Source of the DNA: Candidatus Altimarinota bacterium
Lineage (GTDB): Bacteria; Patescibacteriota; Gracilibacteria; BD1-5; UBA2023
Direction of reading: 5' to 3'
Assembly (NCBI GenBank): GCA_024709505.1
Contig: JANJWP010000014.1
Coordinates: 1 to 64,000, forward strand
Length of the DNA stretch: 64,000 nucleotides
In this document: positions 20,533-29,875 of the stretch, one piece after another
Position numbering within the stretch: position 1 is the first letter of the stretch
Layout of the letters: each line of letters begins with the position of its first letter
Position numbers and translations under genes: made by a program
The notes under the pieces: model-generated
Told to the model about the DNA's origin: nothing
What the model saw: only the letters and a program-made list of their open reading frames with translations
Databases searched by the model: none

Positions 20533-21381
20533 TTAGCGGGAGCCTTCGGGAGCGCTTCGCGATTCTACGGCGCTCGTGGCGATAGGGGCCGGGGCGTCGT
20601 TTTGAAAATCGGACATGGCGATCCATGCCGCAAGCGAAGCGAGGGCGATTCCTCCGGCGATCCATTTGGATTGCCGGGGCTTTTTCGGGTCTGGTCGCGG
20701 AGTGAAGATCGTTTCGGCGACTTCGCGCTTTTTGGGAGCTTCGCCGATTTCGGCCATGAGGTTTCCGAGCGCCGATTTCGATTCTTCAAGCACGGCTTTG
20801 GCCGCTTTTTCCGTCCGGGCATATTCGGAAAGGTATTTTCCAAGCCAAAAGGTGCTGAAATATTCCTTGAGCCGGCCTTGCTCCGCCGTTTGTCGGACGA
20901 AGGTTTCGAGGGGGTAGGCGGCGTCCATTTTTAAAAGTCCGGAAAAATCGACCGGTGCCACGGAGCGTTCGGAACAAAGTTCGCGAGCCTCGGAAGAAAA
21001 CCATACCGAAGTGGCGCATACGAGATAGGCCGGATGTTCGCTTTCGGCCACCGCGCGTTCGAAGGCGTCGGCGAAGGCCGAGATTTCGGATGCTTCGACG
21101 AAGCGGCGACCGTCTTGGGAGGTCGCGCCTCCGCCGTGTCGGACAAGAACGGCCACGGCGATTCTCTCTCCGTTTTTCCAAAATTTCGGCGCGAGGGTTT
21201 CGGTTTCTCCAAACTCGGGCCGCACGTCCGCCGAGATTCCTTCGACGGTCTCGTAAAAACTCCGGACGTAGGCGGCGAAGCCTTCGTCGGTCAGACAACG
21301 CCGAAACATTTCCGCCTTGCGGATCTTGGATCGGTCGTGCTCGAGGCGTTCTTCGAGGATTTGGTCTCTCGGGAGGGGCAT
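20533..21381 (-). CDS. Hypothetical membrane-anchored protein, Mrr-like fold suspected
   Basis: 282 residues. The N-terminal and central part has an alternating strand/helix pattern (IAVAVLVRHGGG, then HPAYLVCATSVWFSSEARELC) that recalls the Mrr_cat restriction-endonuclease-like fold, but the usual catalytic D-ExK residues are not convincing. A membrane helix lies at about 248-266 (GGIALASLAAWIAMSDF) near the C-terminus, so the soluble part faces the cytoplasm. No TGA codon; stop TAA. Upstream of proS on the same strand, 70 bases apart. Function unknown. Confidence 0.65.
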   Translation of the reverse strand: MPLPRDQILEERLEHDRSKIRKAEMFRRCLTDEGFAAYVRSFYETVEGISADVRPEFGETETLAPKFWKNGERIAVAVLVRHGGGATSQDGRRFVEASEISAFADAFERAVAESEHPAYLVCATSVWFSSEARELCSERSVAPVDFSGLLKMDAAYPLETFVRQTAEQGRLKEYFSTFWLGKYLSEYARTEKAAKAVLEESKSALGNLMAEIGEAPKKREVAETIFTPRPDPKKPRQSKWIAGGIALASLAAWIAMSDFQNDAPAPIATSAVESRSAPEGSR

Positions 21382-21654
21382 GGAGGAAGGGTTTCGTTTC
21401 CTCCAGTGTAGCCTATGTTGCGGGCGGGGGCAAAAAGAGGGATACTACGGCGCTATCTCCATCACGTTTATGGTCGAAACGGGGGGTGGCGTCGTATCCT
21501 TTCATGGCGCTGTTTTTCCTTCAGGAATTGACAATCCATTTTTAATACATAAAAAGAAAATCGTTCGAGTTGCCGATCGGATTTCTGCCAAATCGGGAAA
21601 CCGGTCGGCGGCTCGAATGGTTCGAGCCGTTCTCTTCGTGAAAGGGGTAAAGCG

Positions 21655-22428
21655 ATGGACGCACTGATTCTCTTTGCGGTTCTTCTTCTCAACGTCCTCA
21701 TTTCCGTCTGGAACTGCTACGCGGTCGGTTCGGCATGGAAGGATACCATGGTCATGGGCGGTTGGTTCAACAAGACCGTGCTTTGGTCCGCCGTCATCCA
21801 ATCGGGCGTCGGCTTCTCGATGCCCATCCTGCTCGTTTTAGCCTACGCTTCGAGCGTCTTCCTCACCTCCGGCGCCGAGCCCATGCTTACGCCGGAAGAA
21901 GCCAAGGAAATGATGCAAGCGATCTTTTCGCTCTGGTACGTCGCGGTCATCTTTCCGATTCTCGGGAGTGGACTCGCGATCTGGGCGCACTCGCTTCGCG
22001 AGGCGTACCGCCGCCGCGATTTCGCCAGCATCGCTACCGCCGGTTGGAATTCGTTCGCGCAGATCCATAATACCGTTTCCGCCGTCAACAACATCGGCGG
22101 CGCGCTCGGCAATGTGGGCGAACTGTTCGGGGAAGCGCTTTCCGGCAAGGGCGACGGCAAAGGCAAGGTGGCGATCCTCGTCATCCTGCTCGTAGTCATT
22201 TCCATCGTCGCGGGCTTCATGATTGCGTTCGGGTTGGTTCGCTACTTCGCCAACCGTGCCGAATCGCGCATCGAAGAGTTCGCTGCGAGCGGCATGGCGC
22301 GCCGCACGGCCTGAGTCCCAAGAAACCAGCGGAGTTCAATCTTCCCGAATCGGGGATGGATTGTAACCGCACCACCAAAACACGGTCCGAGGGCCGTGTT
22401 TTTTAATTGGCGGACATCGATTTTTTAA
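21655..22428 (+). CDS. Four-helix membrane protein of unknown function
   Basis: The recognisable protein is 219 residues (to 22314) with four membrane segments: about 3-25, 43-72, 89-112 and 168-195, and a Gly-rich loop before the last. RBS-like AAAGGGG precedes ATG. No TGA occurs inside, although about 18 glycines do. The frame then meets TGA (22312-22314); reading it as Gly adds 37 residues through a terminator hairpin to TAA at 22426-22428. That tail does not look like natural protein, so the original end may be the TGA. No family recognised; borders the accessory region. Confidence 0.65.
22380..22404 (+). terminator. Rho-independent terminator of the membrane-protein gene
   Basis: ACACGG-N8-CCGTGT followed by TTTTT; it lies before the only downstream TAA of that gene. 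Confidence 0.75.
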
Positions 22429-22553
22429 AAAAAAGAAAAAAGCGGTTCCGACTGATGCCGAAACCGATCCCGTTTGCGTTTTTGTTTGGAATATAAAAAG
22501 GCAACTGCTTTACCCTGACGGGGAAAAGGTCGCCCAAATGTCAAGAATGTCTA
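22421..22553. repeat. Direct repeat copy 1 of the tRNA-Arg 3' flank
   Basis: About 130 bases nearly identical (one clear mismatch in the body) to 49446-49578, including the tRNA terminator hairpin. To its right, 22554-22576 still aligns with the tRNA 3' end but with mutations (…GCAGGGCTCG kept). It marks the original downstream flank of tRNA-Arg, now 27 kb away. Confidence 0.85.
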
Positions 22554-22926
22554 AATAGCATACTTAGCAGGGCTCGTTTCCTCCGCTTCGCTTCGGAAAC
22601 GCCTTGCGACGAAGCGTGCCATCCGTGGCACGCTTTTCCCGACTCCCGCTCCGCGGTCGCCGGTGTCGCTGCGGTTTCGAGCCCCGCCGTCCACGTAGCA
22701 AAACAAACCGACCCCATCCTTTCGGACGGAGTCGGTTTCGTTTTTCAATGGTGCAACCAGCAGGGCTCTTTCCGCCTTTGGCGGAACTCGCTCGGACGAA
22801 AGCCACGTCAGTGGCTTTCTCATCCGCGATGCGGATGCCTCGCGTTCGAGCCCTAATCCGGATTTGCCTATCGCCACTTAAAAACCCGTCCGAGAAGACG
22901 GGTTTTTGCGTGTCGAATGGTGCAAC
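22554..22926. repeat. Tandem tRNA-end scars with hairpin units and terminators
   Basis: No gene is convincing here. Three tRNA-Arg 3'-end pieces lie in a row: a mutated one (22554-22576), a perfect 23-bp one (22746-22768) and an 11-bp one (22916-22926, AATGGTGCAAC). Between them sit two units, each bounded by inverted repeats GGGCTCG...CGAGCCC (22570-22684) and AGGGCTC...GAGCCCT (22762-22856), packed with small hairpins, and each closed by a strong plus-strand terminator (22705-22745 and 22878-22907). Confidence 0.65.
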
Positions 22927-24665
22927 GGACGTAAGGTATAATTACCATTTTGCTCCGTATTTTCACTCGTTTCTATAATTTTAGCCCTTTCTAATATCAT
23001 AGGGTCCTCGTCATCAAACTTGAAGTAGATGATCACATTTTCCGGGCTGACATCAATACGATGAACAAGCATTCGTACGATATCTTCTTTGGCGTCAGCA
23101 TTCTTCGAAATAAAATCCAGCTTTTCCGTATATCTCTCGGAGAGTTTCTCTATGCTTTTTTCTAGTTCACCTTTGCTTCTTTCGGTATCTAATAATTTTG
23201 ATAGTTCATCCCGTCTTTTCGTAAGAATTTCCACGTCCTTATCGAAGGATTTTACCATATCCAGATAGCGCTGTCTCATGGACTCGTTTTCAACTTTCAC
23301 AAGAACCAAAGCAAGTTCGGCGGCTTCATTGAGTTTTTTCTGGATGCTCTTTTCAACCTGTTCCAGATCCCTCTCGTATTTGGCAATGAGATCGTCCACT
23401 CTTGAGAACGCGGTAAAATGAGTTCTCAATTTCTCCGGATGCCTAAGGATTTCTTCGATTGTGTCCCAAACCAATCATTCTAAGAAGTTAGCCGACACTT
23501 GGGGATTAGGGCAAGGAGTTTCGTATTGTGTTCGTTTCTTTCCACGGCATCTGTAGTACCTCGTACCCTTAGAAGATTTGTATCCTTGGAATCAGCAGCG
23601 ACAGTTTTCGTCTCCACAACATACGAGTCATGCCAGCATGTGCTTGTCCTTTTCCTTCGATCGGGTTAGTTTCTTGTTCTGTTCGAGCATTTCTTGTGCC
23701 CGTTCGAATAAGGAGGCGTCATCGAGAATGGCGGGACAACTGAGTTCCACCATGTTTTCAGGATCATTTGGCACGGTATGCTTTTTGCCGTTTGCGTCAG
23801 TTATGGTGGTGGTTTTTCCGTAAAAATATTTTCCTATGTACTCAGTCCTGTTGAGCATTTTGGAAACGTTATCCTGTCTCCAGAACCCTTCGCTATTGCG
23901 GATTTTTTGCTTGTAATTCTTTTTCCCATCAGATTTTGTCGGAACCCCTTCGGCGCTTAGGATTTTAGCGATTTCCGATTGGGTTTTTCCTTCTGTTGCG
24001 TACATCTCGAACACCCTACGAACGATCGCGGCTTCCGAAGGATTGATAACTAATTTCTTCTCCTTGTCTCATTCGAGATCGTACCCGTATGGCGCAAAGC
24101 CTCATACGTAGTAGCCATCCCTGGACTTTGAAAACTTGCCTTCTCGTGTACGTTCGATGATCATCGAACGTTCCATTTCGGCAAAAGCTTGGAGGATCGT
24201 AAGCATTACTCGGCCCGTGATGCTCGTGATATCGACCTGTTCCTGAACGGAGACCAGATCTATTTTATTGGGCAGAAAGTACTTATGTACCATATCCAGA
24301 CAGAAACTGACTGAACGGAATAGTCTGTCCAGCTTCCATACTATGACTATGTCGATCTCCCGATTCTGCATGGCTACTCTGAGTCGGTTGAGTTCGGGTC
24401 TGGATTCGTGTGTTCCGCTATAGCCCTCCTCTTTGAAAAGATACCTTTCATCAAATATCCAGCCGTCCGTCTGTTTCCTTTCTACGTATTCGCGCAAGAT
24501 GCGCTCCTGCGTTTCCAGTCCATATCCTTCAGCCACTTGCTCGTAAGAACTCACGCGAGTATAGATTGCTACTCGCAGCTGTTTCTTGGTGACATCAAGG
24601 ACTTGTAAGCCCTGCCTTCTTCTCTTGAGTGGTGCCCCCATCTCTTCTATTCCGTTTTTCGCCAT
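22878..24665 (-). CDS. Large serine recombinase (integrase)
   Basis: 595 residues, split by TGA codons at several places under the standard code. Resolvase domain: RVAIYTRVSSYEQ with the catalytic Ser at about residue 38, later DRLFRS and AFAEMERSMIIERTREG. Recombinase domain: G-G-FAPYGYD and VRRVFEMYATEGKTQSEIAK. Zinc ribbon: LVCCGDENCRC ... YYRCRGK ... CPNP, then VWDTIEEIL and a coiled coil. The TGA codons fall on glycines such as VGGFAPYGYD. It sits at the left edge of the island and its last 15 codons cross the 11-bp tRNA-derived core (22916-22926) into host-side sequence. A -10 box TATAAT (24696-24691) precedes it. Confidence 0.93.
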
Positions 24666-24737
24666 AGGTAATTGTTGAGAATGCTCGGGAATTATATATG
24701 TGCATAATTTCTCTCAAACTTGAAAAAGAATACGCAA

Positions 24738-24774
24738 AACGGGCAGAACGCTTAATCTAAGCATCCTGCCCGTT
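24738..24774. terminator. Nested hairpin terminator
   Basis: AACGGGCAG...CTGCCCGTT enclosing GCTTA-ATC-TAAGC; minus-strand side is followed by TTGCG then a T-rich run. Serves the gene at 24792-25451. Confidence 0.6.
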
Positions 24775-24791
24775 ACTTTCGTATGTGCTGT

Positions 24792-25451
24792 TTAATCGTT
24801 TGAGAAGAGTTTTTCCAGCTCAACCCCTCAGCTGAAGTCCTTTTCAATCTGAATGGGCTGGAATCCCTTTTCGACCTTCCGTAATAATTCGAACATTGCA
24901 TTGGCTTTGTTCTTAATGTTGGAGCGCTTTGCGCTGCGTGGAGATTTTTCATCTCTCATGAAAGTTATTTCGAATTTAAAGTGGCCAGCTTCTTTCGGTT
25001 TAACGAGTCTGTAAATCCGTAAAAGGTATTTGTCCCTACGGTGTTCATGTACCCTGCAATACTCCTGTGCGTAACCGAAATCGTTGGCAGAACACTCTTC
25101 GAGTTTCCCGTTCCTTATTTGTCCAACGATCGACGTGAATCTATGGAAAAGCAAAGGAATTTTCCCGGATTCGTAAGCCGGAAAATTCTCGTCCAGGAAT
25201 TTTTTAAATGCCTGTAGGAAAGAAAGGTGGAAATACCCATATATCTCAAGCTTGTTAACGGAATTTGTTCCAGTTCTTTTTCCAAAGCATATCTTGTGCG
25301 TCTTCCAATGGGGGGAGAGGCCGAATTGATTCTCCGATAATACTTCGCCGCCCCAATTCATTACGTATTGTACGACCTCGTAGAACCTGTAGGATCCGTA
25401 AGTGCTTTCTTTGAATGTTGTCGGTTTTATTAATAGCTCCGGTTGAATCAT
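24792..25451 (-). CDS. Hypothetical protein of the island
   Basis: 219 residues with one TGA (24828-24830, Gly) 12 codons before TAA. Mixed alpha/beta, basic in its C-terminal half, no signal peptide or membrane segment. Sequence patches such as GGEVLSENQFGLSPHWKTHKICF do not lead me to a family. The next gene upstream (25557-26498) is on the same strand but separated by a terminator, so it is probably transcribed alone. Confidence 0.7.
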
Positions 25452-25500
25452 AGAATAAAAGATTATGGAATAAGGTTTTGATAGTTTCGGAATATAAAAA

Positions 25501-25525
25501 CCCGCCCTTCCCTCGGAAAGGCGGG
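25501..25525 (-). terminator. Terminator of the gene at 25557-26498
   Basis: CCCGCC stem with an inner CTTCC/GGAAAG extension; followed on the minus strand by TTTTTA. Confidence 0.8.
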
Positions 25526-25556
25526 AGATTTGTGGATCGCATAGGATCGGTTGGAA

Positions 25557-26498
25557 CTACTTGGTAAAATACCTGTGTTTCTGAATGCCCTTTTGGATAT
25601 TCTGTTCTTCGACTTCTTGGATGACTTTCAGCAATACTTCCCGATCAGCGGATGATTCGTCCAACCCCCGCTTTTCGAATTCCGCCCTCGTTCCCGTAGG
25701 CATGACTCCGAAATCAAACGAAAACTCCTCTAAAGAATCTTCTTCCCGATTCTTTTCCAGCAATATCTGATCCGACAGTTTTTTAATTGCCGTTTCGCCT
25801 AGTTCCTGAAGTTTGGAACGATGAAATTCGTTCCTTTCGATGATAAAATCCCTGAATTTCTTCCGGATTTCCAAATGGTCTTTGGGGTTGTCCACTCTTG
25901 TCCCGTCATCTGATGAGATGGCTAAAGGCGAATAACCTTTTCAATTCCTGAATTCCACTCTTTTTCCCGGTAGGAAAGTCCTTTTATACCGCATTAGCCC
26001 GTACGGGTCCGATAATGCGTTCTTGGAACCGGAAGTGAGGTGGAGAAGATACGCCTCGCCGTCTACGGATATGGGGAGATAGTAATGTTGATCGTATTTT
26101 GCGATTTTGCCGCACTTCTTCATCGCCTCTATTTCTTCCGATGTGAATTCGTATTTCCCATTTTCTACGTTGGGATCGAAAAGAATGTCTCATCCGCGAT
26201 AGAAACCCATCTTTAGTGGCCTCGTAATGCCATTTCAATACATCTGGCTCATGTAGTGCCGCTCATCGTTCATATTGATGACATCGGTCATGAAAGGAGG
26301 TGCGAGGACGATGGCGTCTCTGATTTTGGTGCAGATAAACGATTGGGTTTCAAACCTTTCCGATGTGGATTTGTAATCCATTTCGGTAACTCTGTGCCGG
26401 GAGCAGAGTTCGTTAAGTTCTGAGAGGTAAACCTTCTTCTTGGCTTCTTTGTTCTCAAAAAAGAGAGTAGTGGTTGAAGTCTGTGTAGTCTGTTTCAT
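25557..26498 (-). CDS. Hypothetical 313-residue island protein
   Basis: One frame from ATG (26498) to TAG, made continuous only when several TGA codons are read as Gly; the standard code gives three fragments. N-terminal third is hydrophilic (MKQTTQTSTTTLFFENKEAKKK), the middle holds GFYRGGDILFDPNVENG and a beta-rich stretch, and the end is a charged helix ending HRYFTK. A -10 box TATTAT (26518-26513) ends 14 bases before ATG. Family not recognised. It is divergent from the 483-residue gene at 26921 across the origin-like region. Confidence 0.7.
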
Positions 26499-26635
26499 AA
26501 AAATTAAATTTAATAATAAAGAAATACTTCTGATCTAAATAAAAGACCTGACCTACTGGCCGGGCCTTTTTTCGGGTATCATGCCGGGACTTATTTTGCC
26601 CCAATTGTGATTGCAAATTTATCGATAGTGGAATG

Positions 26636-26786
26636 CCTAAGAAAATAAAAACCTTTTGCTTATGTATAAGAATTCTTATACATTCCCCGTATACGGGGTT
26701 CGCAAAAGGCTACTATGAACATATACATTCTTAGGAGGCCGGACTTTGTTTTTGCATTGACAAAATGATTAATAGTTTCCTATTAG
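26636..26786. other. Origin- or oriT-like palindrome cluster with promoter
   Basis: Nested inverted repeats: outer CCTAAGAA (26636-26643)/TTCTTAGG (26728-26735), inner CCTTTTGC (26652-26659)/GCAAAAGG (26702-26709), and inside these two perfect palindromes, one of 20 bp centred on GAATTC (26663-26682) and CCCCGTATACGGGG (26685-26698). TATACATTC is repeated directly. To the right are TTGACA (26757-26762), 18 bases and TATTAG (26781-26786), then AT-rich sequence up to the gene at 26921. The rest of the 26.5-26.9 kb gap shows a weak minus-strand hairpin with T-run near 26546-26575. Confidence 0.6.
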
Positions 26787-26920
26787 TAGTAACTGAATAC
26801 GACGTTTTCCTCTAAACAAAGCCAATAATTAGGAAAAATTATTTTTATGCGCGTAAATTGGCAATTTTACATGTATGAAAATTTCTATACATTTAAATAC
26901 GTCACTTAACAATTACCACC

Positions 26921-28372
26921 ATGACAGGAAGCGGTTTCGGGCATTCCATGGAAGAACTTCTATCAATGAATATTGGCGATCGCAATTGATGCTACGATCG
27001 GTTAACGATGGATAGTCTCTCCAGGGGTGAGGCGGCGATGAATGCCAACGAGGGTTTCCTTAGAGAGCTCATTATTCGTTGAACGACCGCAGCGCTGCTT
27101 CGCAAATCGTCCGAGAAACTCTCGGAATTACAGAAGGGGATCTATGACATTTACTTGGAAGGTAATGAGGGTCCCGAAAGAAAGGAGCCCCGATACCTTT
27201 TTCTTTTTGATCCCAAGACGCCCTTGTGCGATGGTGTTCCGGAACGTTACGCGCAAACGGGTACTAGAAGAGTGCGTGGAGAACTCCTGACGCTCTGAAT
27301 CGCATATGACGAATCGGACGTGCAAGAGTTCGGCTTCAAATTCAAGATGGTGAATCAGGAAAATCGTGAACTGTCCGATAGATACGATTTTCACGTTGGT
27401 TTTGATCGACCTGAGAACTGGGAAGAGGTGCACGGTCTCCTTGTGCAAGGGGGATTCGGCGAATTTTACGAGCCTCGACAAATTAAGTCGTCAAAAGGAG
27501 GGAAGATCACGGAAAGGCTTTTCATTAAGGAGGATTTGGAAGAAGGGCAATTGGATGCCCTTTTCGAATTTGCCAAAAATAAGCCTATCGTACGGGATGC
27601 TGTCATGTACAAGCGCTTCGATCCCAATAGCCGTATGGCTTTCATGGAGAGGGAGTTCACTCCTTATCTGAAATTCTCCAAGATCTTAGACCGGGCAAGC
27701 CGGGACGATAAAGGCCTTACCGTTTCCTCGAGTAAGAATGAATCCTTGATGACCTTGGATTCGGACGTTTTCAAACGTTTTTTCGAAAGGATTCCGGATG
27801 AAGAGCTGGCCGCGTTGATTACGGAAATTAAGGAGGCTAAATCTAAGCTACCCTCATACAGATTTTTATCGAACCTGCAGACGGATTCTTTTCCCGAATT
27901 CGATCGCGAACTCAAGAATATGGTCAAGGACGGGGGTCTTGATTCGCGGGCAGCAAAAAAGGTCTTGTCTATTTTCGAGTATAGCAAGCCTTCCTACTGC
28001 TTCTGTATTCCTGGGAAGATCAACGTATCAAAGAACGCCTGAACCGTAAGGCCCGTACTTGAGCTGAGGGATAGAGTTTTTTCGGAAACGGTTAATTGAC
28101 TCTTGGATCGGGCCAAGCTGCGTGATGACGCTTCTGAAGCGAGCATTCGTTATGATTTTACAATGAATGAATGTGAGTTCCTGCCGGCATTCTATAAGCC
28201 TTTTAAGGAGTTGAATCTGACCGTAGTGCTGTATAAGAAACTCATGGACAGGGTTTTCAACCTACAAATGCATCGCGTGGAAGTAATGCAGGTATGAGAG
28301 GTGGCAAAGCCTTATCCGAAGCCGGTTGATCAAAGAATTCCTAAAGATCCAATAAAGTTGTTCGACGTTTAA
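26921..28372 (+). CDS. Large hypothetical island protein
   Basis: 483 residues from ATG to TAA, bridging five TGA codons. No signal peptide, no membrane segment, no nucleotide-binding loop that I can see. Features: a Gly-containing N-terminal 40 residues, LIIRGTTAALLRKSSEKLSE helix, a mixed central part with FGFKFKMVNQENRELSDRYD and NWEEVHGLLVQGGFGEFYEP, and a charged helical end. Its place directly beside the origin-like repeats suggests a replication or transfer role, but that is position only. A -10-like TATACA lies about 30 bases before ATG; no RBS is seen. Confidence 0.7.
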
Positions 28373-28377
28373 TAAAA

Positions 28378-28408
28378 TTGCGAATCGCTTATTATTAACG
28401 ATTCGCAA
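28378..28408. repeat. Inverted repeat before a small gene
   Basis: Perfect 10-bp arms TTGCGAATCG (28378-28387) and CGATTCGCAA (28399-28408) around an AT loop that holds a -10-like TATTAT; the next ATG is one base beyond. Could be an operator or an mRNA hairpin over the start. Confidence 0.6.
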
Positions 28409-28409
28409 T

Positions 28410-28769
28410 ATGATCACATTGAATAAGAAGTATTCGCGGGCGGATCTCGCCATCGAACTCGAGAACCTTTTTCGAAAACATAGGAGCAAGTTTACTGATT
28501 TCGGCAAGTTCTTCCTTTTCCGTCCTTCTGAAATCGTTGCAAGATTAAATCTTTCCCTTCCGAACGATAACAGGCTTTCAGTCTTGGTGGATGCCGCGTG
28601 AAGGACGGTAGCATCATTGTATTTCTCAGATCTGAAATATGGGGACGTAATTATCCTCGATAGGAAGCTCTTCTCTTTCGACGACGTAAGAAGGTTCGCA
28701 CTCCAAGTGGAATCCATACTCTCGGGAATGAAGGAGCTTAGGCGGAAGGATTATTTCGAAGAACTTTAG
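28410..28769 (+). CDS. Small hypothetical island protein
   Basis: 119 residues, ATG to TAG, with one TGA (28599-28601, Gly) near the middle. Basic N-terminal helix (KKYSRADLAIELENLFRKHR), then short strands (KYGDVIILDRKLFSFDDVRR) and a charged C-terminal helix. It follows the 483-residue gene by 37 bases and is closed by a strong terminator, so the two may form one unit. Family unknown. Confidence 0.65.
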
Positions 28770-28781
28770 ATCGGACAATGA

Positions 28782-28819
28782 AATAATCCCCATGGTATTA
28801 TGCCATGGGGATTATTTTT
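28782..28819. terminator. Bidirectional terminator
   Basis: Perfect 14-bp stem AATAATCCCCATGG/CCATGGGGATTATT followed by T on the plus side; convergent genes on both sides. Confidence 0.9.
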
Positions 28820-28839
28820 ATCTCTGTAACCTTGTTGCG

Positions 28840-29214
28840 CTAGGATTTTAAATATTGGAATGATTGGGGCGGACGATCAATTCAATACCGGCTCTTCAGG
28901 TCGAGAGGTTCGGGATACCTAGTGGCACGCCTAATTTTTATGGCGTGTCAGATTTTTCGATCGGAAAAATAATCGAAGAAGGATTCGTTCGAAATTCACG
29001 AGCCGCCACAAGTGGAGCTCCAGATAAATTGCGGATCTCCCGATAGTATTCCGCCGACTTCGAATTCGCCTATCAGCTTGCATATCGGGTATGAAGCATA
29101 CACGACCACCGTCTTCACGTCCCACTTGAAGACCCGCTTGCGAAACTCAAATTCTTTTTCGCCGTTGAATATCCTTTCGGCGAACTCCGGTTTTATAGAC
29201 ATCAATACCTTCAT
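28840..29214 (-). CDS. ASCH/PUA-like domain protein
   Basis: 124 residues, the size of a stand-alone ASCH domain. The start MKVLMSIKPEFAERIFNGEK and EFEFRKRVF, then VVVYASYP and GEFEVGGI, match the ASCH pattern (small beta-barrel that binds RNA or modified nucleotides). Three TGA codons are needed to reach the C-terminal part ending PPQSFQYLKS; that end also fits the family, where PPQSF is common. In islands such proteins often sit near modification or defence genes. Exact ligand unknown. Confidence 0.8.
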
Positions 29215-29222
29215 GAGTCGTT

Positions 29223-29816
29223 CTAGTGATATCCTCCGAAGAATTTTTCAAAAAATCCCTTTCCGCGGTTTTCTACAAGTCCGAATTCTATGTTGCTTAG
29301 ATTTTCTTTCATGAAGGCCTCGTCAAACCCCTTCTCGGATTTCCCAATGATCTTCTCGGAGTTCTTAATGTATATTTCTCCAGCATTTAGCATTTCAGTT
29401 ATGGCATCCATTATGCTATCCCTGTCCTGCTTGTGCTTTATTTTTCTATAGAGACAAATGGAAAAATATTTTTCTAATTCGCCAAACTTCTTTCATGATG
29501 CGACGTCTTGTTTAAGCAGTTCAATAAGTCCTGATTTGAAATAAGACTGAGATTCATATTTCAATTTATAAACGAACGCGTAGACGGCAAAAGAGATCGC
29601 ATATGAAACAACGCCCGACCACAAGAGTGCTGGAAAGAGCATTTTCTCGTCCAGGGAGGTGAAATCTATCGAGGCAAGGAAATTAAATTTTACCTTGATG
29701 AGCATCGCTAGTCCCAAAGTGAATGGGAAAATGAATGCTGTTAAAATCAATACATCAATGATTTTCTTGAAATCAGCGCGATTATTCTTCATAAAGAGTC
29801 ATAGGACTTCGCTCAT
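29223..29816 (-). CDS. Two-helix membrane protein of unknown function
   Basis: 197 residues. Two membrane segments near the N-terminus (VLILTAFIFPFTLGLAMLI and MLFPALLWSGVVSYAISFAVYAFVY), then a basic/acidic cytoplasmic part of about 110 residues (QDVASGKKFGELEKYF ... FFEKFFGGYH). Two TGA codons are read as Gly. ATG at 29816 is chosen because a -10 box GATAAT ends nine bases before it; 29792 is an alternative start. Stop TAG lies nine bases before the ASCH gene start, so the two are probably cotranscribed. Family not recognised. Confidence 0.7.
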
Positions 29817-29875
29817 ATCGAAAAGATTATCGTACCATGGCCGTATTACCCATTTCTTTTGATATTTCAATCGCG

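Noticed and set aside
22551-22877. Minus-strand frame across the tRNA scars
   Set aside because: It reads through hairpins, terminators and antisense tRNA pieces; typical spurious frame of such regions.
22440-22926. CRISPR array
   Set aside because: The repeated pieces are tRNA-Arg ends of different lengths with unequal spacing; there are no regular repeats and spacers and no cas genes anywhere in the window.
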